Assembly: GCA_022790755.1 (NCBI GenBank)
Contig: JAAVXR010000098.1
Location: forward strand, 1 to 58,313
From: Hespellia sp.
Lineage (GTDB): Bacteria; Bacillota; Clostridia; Lachnospirales; Lachnospiraceae
Length of the DNA: 58,313 bases
Direction: 5' to 3'
Each line of letters starts with the position of its first letter. The stretch's first letter is position 1. This document shows, piece after piece, positions 43,972 through 51,315 of this stretch. The notes under the pieces were generated by a model. The model was not told the DNA's origin. It saw nothing but the letters and a program-made list of their open reading frames with translations, and ran no database searches. A program made the translations under genes and the position numbers.

Positions 43972-45726
43972 ATGAAGAATCTGAAAAGTTTTCCATTTGA
44001 AAGAAATCGTTATTTCTATGGAAAACTGTTATCTGTGGAAGATTTTGAGACAGAACAAAAGTATTTTAATGATAAACGCAGAACCATCAATCGTTTCCTT
44101 TTTGGTTCCGGCGTCGTGTGCGGGCTTCATGTGGTGGAAGTGGATGATGAGAGTATTTCTCTGGAAAGAGGATTGGCCCTGGATTTTGCAGGCAGAGAGA
44201 TTATGGTGGATGAGCCGGTCGTGAAAAAGATCTCAGATCTGGAAGGATATGCTGGGCAACAGCCTCTGGGACAGGACAAAGGCTATTACTATCTTTGCCT
44301 GGACTATCAGGAGAAGGCGGTTGAGCTGATGCACAATGTGGCCGGCGGAGAAAAAAACGGCGGAGAGTTCAATAAGTATCGGGAAGGCTATCGGTTGTCC
44401 GTGACACAGACAGAACCGGAGAGAGAAGTGATTTCTCCGATCTGTCTTTATGAGAGCAAAACGGAAATCTACTGCGGAAACGGCGTCAAAATTACGCATA
44501 GTCTTCCCAAATATCTGGAAATGGGAACGGAGACGATTCTTAGAATCGAGATTGAAAATGTAGGGCAGAAGCAAAATATTTCATTCGTATATGAATTGTC
44601 GCTTTCCTTTCTGACACATCGGGATGAAACAACGGTAACGGTGCGATTCGACGAGAGAGAACATGCGAAGGCAGAAAAATATGAGATACAGGTTCCTCTG
44701 AAAGCCGCGTTTATCCATGATGTGGAGGCGGAAGCTACTCTGAAACCGGAGAGCTTTGCGCTGCGAATGGGAGAACGGGAATATCGTATGGAAGAACAGC
44801 GCGGTATCAGCGCTCATGTCGGAAGTCAGGACGAGAGTCAGGCGATTCTGGATGCCTATTATAAAGGAGCCATGGATGATGTGGTCGATCACACGTATCA
44901 GCAGAGTATCTATCTGGCTCGGATTTATGTGGTGAAAACGGCGGATTTGTGTCTAATTGAGCGGATTGAACGGTTGCCCTTCGGACAGTATATTTTGCAC
45001 ACAGAGATATCGACGGCACTTGTACATAAACTGGAAGAAGATGTGAAACGTCTGAAAAGAGAACGATTTTTGACGCCGGCGCAAAGAAACGCGGGCGAAA
45101 AGCATTTGGCGCCGGTGCAGGAAAACGCATGTGGGGAGGTGTTGTTTGATCTGGAGGCGGTGAGACCGGGGGAAGTGCTGTATTCGGACCGAATCTTTCA
45201 TGGACTGGGACTTGGCCCGGTTACCATCGTGATGGGGTATGAGGTGGAGAACGGATTTCCAGAAGAGAGAGAGACGGTTTTTGGAGACGCTTCGATATTC
45301 CCGGATGTCAGGGACGGTTTTCAGGCTTCTCTGGCCGCAAGACTCGAAGTGATGGAAGGAGCCTTTGTGATCGGAATGCGAGTTCAGAAAAATGAAGGCG
45401 CGGGCAAAGTCCGGGTGCGCTGGACGGCCTTTCGGCACCGCGGGCAAAGCGCAGAAACGAAGAAAAAGCGTCTGTTTATTCAGCCGGACATTCCGAATCT
45501 GTATGTGGGAGAAAGCGTGATCTTCACGACGATTTCGGAAGGATTTCAGGATGAACGGATGCAGTGGAGCGTCAAAGACCTGGATGGAGGAACCATCGAC
45601 AAGAATGGAAAGTATACGGCGCCGGAGATCCCGGGAGTATTTCAGATCAGTGCGGTCAGCACAGCGTATCCGGAAATCGGAGTCTCCACATTTGTAGTCG
45701 TGCGGGATAAGGAAAAAGATTGGTAG
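43972..45726 (+). CDS. eCIS baseplate-associated/fibre-like protein with Ig-like C-terminus
   Basis: A 584-residue protein. The N-terminus (KSFPFERNRYFYGKLLSVED then FETEQKYFNDKRR) matches large accessory proteins that follow the tail protein I gene in eCIS loci. The last 80 residues (PNLYVGESVIFTTISEGFQD ... DKNGKYTAPEIPG) form a BIG2/Ig-like domain of the sort that mediates surface binding, so this may be the target-recognition fibre. I choose ATG 43972 because GAGGAGGCGAGAGG lies just before; the frame is open from 43954. No typical trimeric fibre gene is otherwise present. Confidence 0.7.
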   Translation: MKNLKSFPFERNRYFYGKLLSVEDFETEQKYFNDKRRTINRFLFGSGVVCGLHVVEVDDESISLERGLALDFAGREIMVDEPVVKKISDLEGYAGQQPLGQDKGYYYLCLDYQEKAVELMHNVAGGEKNGGEFNKYREGYRLSVTQTEPEREVISPICLYESKTEIYCGNGVKITHSLPKYLEMGTETILRIEIENVGQKQNISFVYELSLSFLTHRDETTVTVRFDEREHAKAEKYEIQVPLKAAFIHDVEAEATLKPESFALRMGEREYRMEEQRGISAHVGSQDESQAILDAYYKGAMDDVVDHTYQQSIYLARIYVVKTADLCLIERIERLPFGQYILHTEISTALVHKLEEDVKRLKRERFLTPAQRNAGEKHLAPVQENACGEVLFDLEAVRPGEVLYSDRIFHGLGLGPVTIVMGYEVENGFPEERETVFGDASIFPDVRDGFQASLAARLEVMEGAFVIGMRVQKNEGAGKVRVRWTAFRHRGQSAETKKKRLFIQPDIPNLYVGESVIFTTISEGFQDERMQWSVKDLDGGTIDKNGKYTAPEIPGVFQISAVSTAYPEIGVSTFVVVRDKEKDW

Positions 45727-45736
45727 AGGTGATACC

Positions 45737-46606
45737 ATGCTCATTCAATATCTGAATAAACGCTATGAAGTGATTCAGAAAATGAAAACCACGGACGTAT
45801 TGGATCTGTATCTGGCAAAAGATCTCAGCGATGATGCGCAGAATCTCTGTACGGTCGTCTGCGTCAGTGACCGGGAAGTGGCGAGGAAATTGATCCTGGT
45901 AACGACCAAGAAGAATACAAGTATGGCGTTCAAGGATTTACAGGAGAGTTTCAATATAGAAGGAAAGTATTATGTTGTGTTCCGGTATGCGAAGGGGGAG
46001 ACTTTGCAGCAGGCACTGCGTGATCATACATACAGTCTGAAAGAACGTCTGCTTTTGATGAAAAATATATTCGGGCAGCTTCTTCTATTGAATCTGCCGG
46101 AATGCTTTGTCTATGAAGTTTTGCGCAAAGATAATATCGTGGTGGATGAGACATTGGAGATTGGTTTTCATTATTTTTTTACCGAGATTGATTATTACTG
46201 GCAGGTGGAAGAGAAGAACTGTCTGCATCGAATCCATGAACTGGTGCAGGAGTTGTTTCAGAAAGAACTGAGCGAAAAAAGCGTTCGAGAATTGACAGAG
46301 TTTTCCAAAAATCTGGCGCAGGGACGTTTTATGGATATTTGGGGATGTTATGAAGCATACAACGGTTTGTTTGAACATTTGACGTTGGAGAAAGCGGATC
46401 AGAAGATTCGGCCGGGGCGCATCTGGTGGAGAGCCTGGGATGCTTTCCTGAAAAAAATTCCTGCATTGAAGGCGGTATTAGCGGTTCTTTTGATTCTGGC
46501 GTCCGGTATCTATCTTTTACTGCATCTGCCAAATCCTGTTTTGTCGGAAGACGGAATTACGTTTGAGCAGATCGGAACCTTGGAGATTCAGGAGCAGGAG
46601 GAATAA
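45737..46606 (+). CDS. Membrane-anchored pseudokinase-like protein
   Basis: A 289-residue protein. Residues 1-200 resemble a protein kinase fold (IQYLNKRYEVIQKM, hinge-like YYVVFRYAKGETLQQAL, catalytic-loop-like VLRKDNIVVD), but the HRD and DFG motifs and the VAIK lysine are not recognisable. A transmembrane helix (about 247-264, AVLAVLLILASGIYLLLHL) is near the C-terminus, leaving about 24 residues outside. The kinase resemblance is my own reading and weak. It sits within the eCIS operon (10 bases after the fibre-like gene), so it may transmit or dock a signal between envelope and particle. Confidence 0.5.
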   Translation: MLIQYLNKRYEVIQKMKTTDVLDLYLAKDLSDDAQNLCTVVCVSDREVARKLILVTTKKNTSMAFKDLQESFNIEGKYYVVFRYAKGETLQQALRDHTYSLKERLLLMKNIFGQLLLLNLPECFVYEVLRKDNIVVDETLEIGFHYFFTEIDYYWQVEEKNCLHRIHELVQELFQKELSEKSVRELTEFSKNLAQGRFMDIWGCYEAYNGLFEHLTLEKADQKIRPGRIWWRAWDAFLKKIPALKAVLAVLLILASGIYLLLHLPNPVLSEDGITFEQIGTLEIQEQEE

Positions 46607-46613
46607 GGAAAAC

Positions 46614-48575
46614 ATGCAGAGTGGACTGATTATGCGTACGGCAAAAAAATTGAAACAGATTCTTCTGATGCCGTTCCAGGCGCTGCGCCGTAAGCTAAAA
46701 CGAATATTGAGTCCGGAATCCTTCGCATCGCAGGTCGTACAGGATGTCAAAAAAGGGGTTCAGAAAAAAGAGGACAAAGAGGAACAATCTCTGGAAAATT
46801 ATTTCTCTCTGGGGCGCTATTACATTCTGAAAAAAATCGTGTATCTGGCTCTGCTGTTATTGATTCTCTTTCCGGTTTTGTATGGCAAGCTGATACATCC
46901 GATTCTGATATCTCGCTTTTTTACGAAAACGATGGTGGTAAATTCCAAAGAAATGATCGGATATTCCGGGAAAGTGCGATTATTGTCCACAAGCGGAGAT
47001 TTGCTGTTTGAAGGTAAAATGGAGGAAGGAAGAATCAACGGGCGCGGACAACTCTATGACTACTCGGGGATGCTGCTTTATGACGGGAATTTCGAGATGG
47101 AGCTGTATTCCGGGGAAGGAGAACTCTATTATGCGGGAACGGACGTCCTTTGCTATAAAGGCTCCTTCGCTTTAAATCAATATGAAGGGCAAGGAATTCT
47201 CTATGCGGAGGATGGAAGTAAAATCTACAAAGGAGAATTTCAGAACGGACTTTATGCGGGGGACGGAATTCTGTATTTTGCAAACGGAGAGCCACAGTAT
47301 GAGGGGACCTTCGCAAACGGGGAGATGCAGGGAACCGGCACGCTTTATGATGAAGAGGGAAATATTGTCGCGCAGGGAGAATTTGAGAATGGGGAACCAC
47401 TGCTGAAAAACGTGGAGTTGGCAGATGAAGACGGAAATGTGATATATGAGGGAACGGTGAATCCGGAGGGAGAATATGAGGGAGAGGGAAGCCTCTATGA
47501 GGAAGGCGTTCTGGTGTATGAAGGCGGCTTTGCGGATGGTGAGAAGAGTGGTCCCGGGAAAGCATACGATGAAAATGGGGAGTTGATTTACGAGGGGGAC
47601 TTTGCGGAAGATCAGTACAACGGACATGGAGAACTTTATGAGGAAGGCGGCCTGGTCTACAGCGGAGATTTCGCGGACGGCGAGAGGAGTGGGTCTGGGA
47701 AAGCTTACAATGAAGACGGGGAATTGCTGTATGACGGAGATTTTGAAAAAGACTGTTACAGCGGAAAAGGAAAGCTCTATGAGAATGAAGCGCTGATTTA
47801 TGAAGGGGCTTTTGCGGAAGGAAAAAAAGAAGGTGCCGGCAAGCTATACGATGAGAATGAAGAGTTGCTGTATGACGGAAGTTTCAAGGCGGATGATTAT
47901 GAGGGCCTGGGAAGATTGTATGATACGGTCTCCGGCCGAGTACTATACGACGGCGCCTTTGTGAATGGACGATATCAGGGAACCGGTATCTTGACAGAAT
48001 TGGAGACGGGAAATCTGCTCTACAGCGGGGAATTCTATCAGGGTGAATACAGCGGTAGAGGCAAACTCTATGACGCAGAGGCGAAAATGCAGATCTACGA
48101 CGGGGAATTTCTAAACGGAGTTTACCAGGGCCAGGGGACGCTCTGGGATAGCAGCGGAAATCTGCTCTACGTCGGAAATTTTATCGCCGGAAATTATTAC
48201 GGGTCGGGAATTCTGTACGACGCGGCTACAGGAAAAGTGCTGCATTCCGGAGAGTTTCGAAATGGGATTCTGGTCACGGATGTGGATGATGTGGATGTAC
48301 AGTATGGAATCATAGTCTGCGTAGTGGAAGATCAGAAAGGCAAACCGATTGCAAATGTGGAAGTGGATCTGAGTGATGGACAGGGTGGCACGACGGATGA
48401 GAATGGGAGACTGGTGTTCGCGAATCATGCGCTGGGCAATTATCGGGTTACGTTCTCGATACCTCCCGATTATGCTTGCAGCAATGCTTCCTCAAATGTT
48501 TCCCTGACGAGACAGAGCAGTACGGCGACGGTGAAGAAGGTGTTTGTGAAAATTGGGGAGGAAGAAGAGGAATAA
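46614..48575 (+). CDS. Membrane-anchored MORN-repeat protein with Ig/CarboxypepD-like C-terminus
   Basis: A 653-residue protein. A basic N-terminus (1-70) precedes one transmembrane helix (73-91). From about 115 to 545 are some 18-20 MORN repeats (for example YEGTFANGEMQGTGTLYDEE), and residues 560-653 form a beta-sandwich domain (GKPIANVEVDLSDGQGGTTD) like carboxypeptidase regulatory domains. With the basic part inside, the repeats would be outside. MORN repeats bind lipids or act as rigid spacers. ATG 46614 follows GGAGGAATAAGGAAAAC; the frame is open from 46563. It starts 8 bases after the pseudokinase-like gene, suggesting they act together. Confidence 0.75.
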   Translation: MQSGLIMRTAKKLKQILLMPFQALRRKLKRILSPESFASQVVQDVKKGVQKKEDKEEQSLENYFSLGRYYILKKIVYLALLLLILFPVLYGKLIHPILISRFFTKTMVVNSKEMIGYSGKVRLLSTSGDLLFEGKMEEGRINGRGQLYDYSGMLLYDGNFEMELYSGEGELYYAGTDVLCYKGSFALNQYEGQGILYAEDGSKIYKGEFQNGLYAGDGILYFANGEPQYEGTFANGEMQGTGTLYDEEGNIVAQGEFENGEPLLKNVELADEDGNVIYEGTVNPEGEYEGEGSLYEEGVLVYEGGFADGEKSGPGKAYDENGELIYEGDFAEDQYNGHGELYEEGGLVYSGDFADGERSGSGKAYNEDGELLYDGDFEKDCYSGKGKLYENEALIYEGAFAEGKKEGAGKLYDENEELLYDGSFKADDYEGLGRLYDTVSGRVLYDGAFVNGRYQGTGILTELETGNLLYSGEFYQGEYSGRGKLYDAEAKMQIYDGEFLNGVYQGQGTLWDSSGNLLYVGNFIAGNYYGSGILYDAATGKVLHSGEFRNGILVTDVDDVDVQYGIIVCVVEDQKGKPIANVEVDLSDGQGGTTDENGRLVFANHALGNYRVTFSIPPDYACSNASSNVSLTRQSSTATVKKVFVKIGEEEEE

Positions 48576-48618
48576 GGAAGCAAAGATGAATGTGTGGTTG
48601 CGAAACTTTACGTTGTGA

Positions 48619-48777
48619 GGATATTCTGACAACATATTCTGTTCAAAGCCAGCTGCGACGGGCATTTCATCAAGCCCAATAGGACAGAAGGCAGTCGAGG
48701 AGTAGCCCTCCCGCATTCTATGGTCTTGATTCCATGGCGCAGAATGGCTTTTCACAGAATATGTTGCCAGAATATCC
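48619..48777. repeat. 159-bp inverted-repeat element (MITE-like)
   Basis: Terminal inverted repeats of about 33 bp: the left end GGATATTCTGACAACATATT and the right end AATATGTTGCCAGAATATCC differ at one position over 24 bases; the match continues with partial conservation (TTCAAAGCCA / TGGCTTTTCA). The 90-bp core has a small GCCCTCCCGC segment and no open frame. It lies beside fold-back copy 2 in the 560-bp gap 48576-49135. Confidence 0.8.
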
Positions 48778-48853
48778 CCTGGAGGTTGTTGGTTTTGCAT
48801 TCGACATGGGTAGGATGATGCTGGGGCAAGAGGAGCTTCCTCAGAGTGCATCT

Positions 48854-49088
48854 GGCGAATTGCACAAAATATATTCGGAATTGCGACTGCGGAAAATCTT
48901 AGTGCTTCTTAAATGTTCTGTCAGTTTTCAGCAATTCGGCGGCATGGATGCCGACGAAAGCCCGATCTGCGCCATGGACGGCGCATTGAGGGCGGTTGCG
49001 TCCGATCTTAATAGTTTTCAATAGAACATTTTAGAAGCACTTAGATTTGTAGCTTGGAGCAATGAGGAATATGTTTTGTGCAATTTGC
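48854..49088 (-). repeat. Fold-back repeat element, copy 2 (reversed)
   Basis: The element runs in the opposite direction to copies 1, 3 and 4 (it reads GGCGGTTGCG rather than CGCAACCGCC at the head on the plus strand). Ends GGCGAATTGCACAAAATATA and ATATGTTTTGTGCAATTTGC are inverted. It occupies the gap between the MORN gene and the DUF4255 gene. Confidence 0.85.
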
Positions 49089-49135
49089 TACCACCAATTA
49101 AGTAGATATTAACCAGACACAGGGAAGGAGAAACT

Positions 49136-49705
49136 ATGGCGGATTATACCGGGATTGCGGATACCGGGAATCGAATACTGGATCTATTAAGGGAGACTCT
49201 TGTCCCGGAACTCTTGAACAGCGCGGATCAGATCGGACTTTGTTCACCGGAGGATCATGGAGATTATGCAGTCGGCGTGTGGCTGTATGATGTGAAGGAG
49301 GATACGGATATTCAGATGCACGATATGGTCTCATTGAATCGTCAGTCACAGCGTTATCCGTCCGTCTATCTGGTTTTGCGCTATATGATTACCTTGTATT
49401 TGCAAAGTGATCTGAAGTATCGGGCTGTTCAGGAACATCAGATGATCGGGAAGATCATTCAGACGTTGCGGGATCATGCGGTATTGGGTGATTTGCAACA
49501 AAGTTTTGCGGGAGGCCCGTCTGAGATGGATGTTCGTATTCAGATGCAGGAGCTTTCCGTCGAAGAGAAAATGAGAATCTGGACTTTTCCGAATATGCCT
49601 TATAAGACTTCTTTGTTTTATTCGGCTGGGCCGGTAGAAGTGCAGTCCTCCAGGAAGAAGACGGTCAGCAGGGTGCGGGAGATTCAGTATCAGTTTACAG
49701 ATTAG
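49136..49705 (+). CDS. eCIS tube terminator/cap protein (Pvc16-like, DUF4255)
   Basis: A 189-residue DUF4255 protein: TGIADTGNRILDLLRETLVP and the beta segments VGVWLYDVKEDTDIQMH and YPSVYLVLRYMITLY are typical of Pvc16/Afp16, which caps the distal end of tube and sheath and stops elongation. GGAAGGAGAAACT precedes ATG 49136. The stop TAG is the first part of the outer end of fold-back copy 3. Confidence 0.9.
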   Translation: MADYTGIADTGNRILDLLRETLVPELLNSADQIGLCSPEDHGDYAVGVWLYDVKEDTDIQMHDMVSLNRQSQRYPSVYLVLRYMITLYLQSDLKYRAVQEHQMIGKIIQTLRDHAVLGDLQQSFAGGPSEMDVRIQMQELSVEEKMRIWTFPNMPYKTSLFYSAGPVEVQSSRKKTVSRVREIQYQFTD

Positions 49706-50023
49706 AGTTTGGGTGTCAAAAGTAACTTTTTTAATTGCTATAGGCAAATTGCACAAAACGTATTCCTCATTGTTCCAGGCTACGGATCTAAGTGCTTCTA
49801 ACATGTTCTGATGTAAAAATATTAAAAGGGAGACGCAACCGCCCTCAATGCGCCATCCGTGGCGCAGATCGGGCTTTCGCCGGCATCCGTGCCGTCGAAT
49901 TGCTGGAAATTGGCAGAACATGAAGAAGCACTAAGATCCTGCGCAGTCACAATTCCGAACACATTTTGTGCAATTTGCCGGGTACACTCTGAGAAAAAAA
50001 CTTTTGACATCCGAATCCTAAAA
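49702..50023 (+). repeat. Fold-back repeat element, copy 3, with outer terminal repeats
   Basis: The core 49743-49979 matches copies 1 and 4. Here the outer ends are clear: TTAGAGTTTGGGTGTCAAAA at the left and TTTTGACATCCGAATCCTAA at the right, inverted with few differences. The whole 377-bp gap 49706-50082 is this element plus a short leader. The right end supplies a TTGACA hexamer facing the next gene. Confidence 0.85.
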
Positions 50024-50033
50024 TAGATACAAA
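50004..50033 (+). promoter_or_regulatory. Possible promoter formed by the end of repeat copy 3
   Basis: TTGACA (50004-50009) from the element's terminal repeat and TACAAA (50028-50033) are 18 bp apart, 50 bp before the TTG start at 50083. Confidence 0.4.
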
Positions 50034-50082
50034 GGCAATTGCGGAATTCTAAGTTTATGAATTAAATGGAGGAGAGAGAATC

Positions 50083-50826
50083 TTGATTTTGCAGGAAATG
50101 AAAATTCAATTGTCCAAAGTAATTCTTCTGAAAGATGCTTTTTCTGAGAAACCTGTGGTGAATGCGGTACGAATAGAAACCCCTCAGGGAAGAGAAGCCT
50201 TGCTCAGGCGGGATGGTTATTGTCTATTTTTGAATGCGGGGCAGGAGGCGTTTGATATCCGGATTCTTTCTCCGATTTACAAAGAGAGGTCCGTTTGTCT
50301 GCAGCCGGACGGCGGGGAAGCGGTGGAGGAGGTTCTTTTGTACCCGTCCCGTGCATATCCGGTGCGGGCGAACGAGACGATTGTCTGCGGCGTTTTGCCT
50401 TGGCAGACAACATTATGGGTATATTTGGAGGACTCCGCCAGAGAATGCAGACTTTTGCAGGATTACGAGGAAGGCAATACACGGATTTCTGTTTTTATGC
50501 AAGGCAGTGTGAACCGTGAAAAAAGAACATGGTATATATGGGATAAGGAGAAGGAAGAGGGGGAATTTTTTCAGATGAGGAGATGTTCGGATGCATCCGA
50601 GACCTATGTGCTTACTTCTCCTTTGAAGACGCAGTATCGAAAAAAGAATGCACTGCTTTTTCCTGCCTGGGAATGTCCGGCGGATGAGAATCGTGAAATT
50701 TATCTGGTGTTTGATTATTTGAAGGAAAAAGAATACGTTTTGCATTATTTCTATATGGAAGAAGAAAAAGAAGTCTGTGTTCAGGTGGAGATATCCGGAT
50801 GCAGACAGAATGAGTACCAGTTCTGA
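50083..50826 (+). CDS. eCIS-locus beta-rich protein of unknown function
   Basis: A 247-residue protein predicted mostly beta (IQLSKVILLKDAFSEKPVVN, LFLNAGQEAFDIRILSPIYK), without signal peptide or membrane segment; a carboxypeptidase-regulatory/adhesin-like sandwich is possible but not clear. TTG 50083 follows GGAGGAGAGAGAATC; ATG 50098 is the alternative start. It lies between the cap and PAAR-like genes, so it could be a tip accessory or cargo adaptor. I do not recognise the family. Confidence 0.6.
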   Translation: MILQEMKIQLSKVILLKDAFSEKPVVNAVRIETPQGREALLRRDGYCLFLNAGQEAFDIRILSPIYKERSVCLQPDGGEAVEEVLLYPSRAYPVRANETIVCGVLPWQTTLWVYLEDSARECRLLQDYEEGNTRISVFMQGSVNREKRTWYIWDKEKEEGEFFQMRRCSDASETYVLTSPLKTQYRKKNALLFPAWECPADENREIYLVFDYLKEKEYVLHYFYMEEEKEVCVQVEISGCRQNEYQF

Positions 50827-50840
50827 GAGGAGAGGTTCGA

Positions 50841-51224
50841 ATGGGATTGTGTGTAACAGGCGGGGCAATGATGACTTGTTCCTTTGGAATGGCACCTTCG
50901 TCTTTCAATGTACTTCCGGCAGCGGGTGTGATGTCCGCAATGCCGCTGGCGACGATTATGGACAATGTGCCGATGGTAAATATTATGCCTTTTGGGATGT
51001 GTTCGAGTATGGCAAATCCCACGGTGGCATCGGCGACGGCGGCTGCGATGGGAGTTCTGACGCCAATGCCCTGCGTGCCGGTTCCGGCAGGCCCATGGGT
51101 TCCGGGAGTGCCGCAGGTGTTGGTTGGAGGAAAACCGGCTTTGAATAATCAGTGCAAACTGACGTGTGCGTATGGCGGTATGATACAGTTTACGAATCCA
51201 GGGTGTATGACGATTCAACTATAG
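50841..51224 (+). CDS. DUF4280 PAAR-like spike tip protein
   Basis: A 127-residue DUF4280 protein: CVTGGAMMTCSFGMAPSSFN at the start and CKLTCAYGGMIQFTNPGCMT at the end, with paired cysteines that may bind metal and a GVPQVLVGGKPALNN turn. DUF4280 proteins are PAAR-like tips that cap the spike and can carry effectors. No extra domain is fused here. AGAGGAGAGG precedes ATG 50841. Confidence 0.92.
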   Translation: MGLCVTGGAMMTCSFGMAPSSFNVLPAAGVMSAMPLATIMDNVPMVNIMPFGMCSSMANPTVASATAAAMGVLTPMPCVPVPAGPWVPGVPQVLVGGKPALNNQCKLTCAYGGMIQFTNPGCMTIQL

Positions 51225-51248
51225 CGGTGCGATACACCGATATCTGTT

Positions 51249-51294
51249 TGTGCTGCGAAGCGCGCATAGATACCTGCTTGTGTTGTGAAACATG
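51249..51294 (+). promoter_or_regulatory. Two tandem GNRA-tetraloop hairpins before the membrane sensor gene
   Basis: GTGCT-GCGA-AGCGC (51250-51263) and TGTGTT-GTGA-AACATG (51279-51294) both end in GNRA loops. The second is followed by TACAGTAGAATGGAGG, the ribosome binding site. Both are preceded by ATAYCTGYTTG-like sequence, as at 2180. Confidence 0.45.
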
Positions 51295-51315
51295 TACAGT
51301 AGAATGGAGGAAAAT

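Noticed and set aside
27757..51224. R-type bacteriocin or prophage tail
   Set aside because: Holin, endolysin, capsid, portal and integrase genes are absent, whereas DUF4255, DUF4280, LysM and AAA+ genes mark an eCIS.
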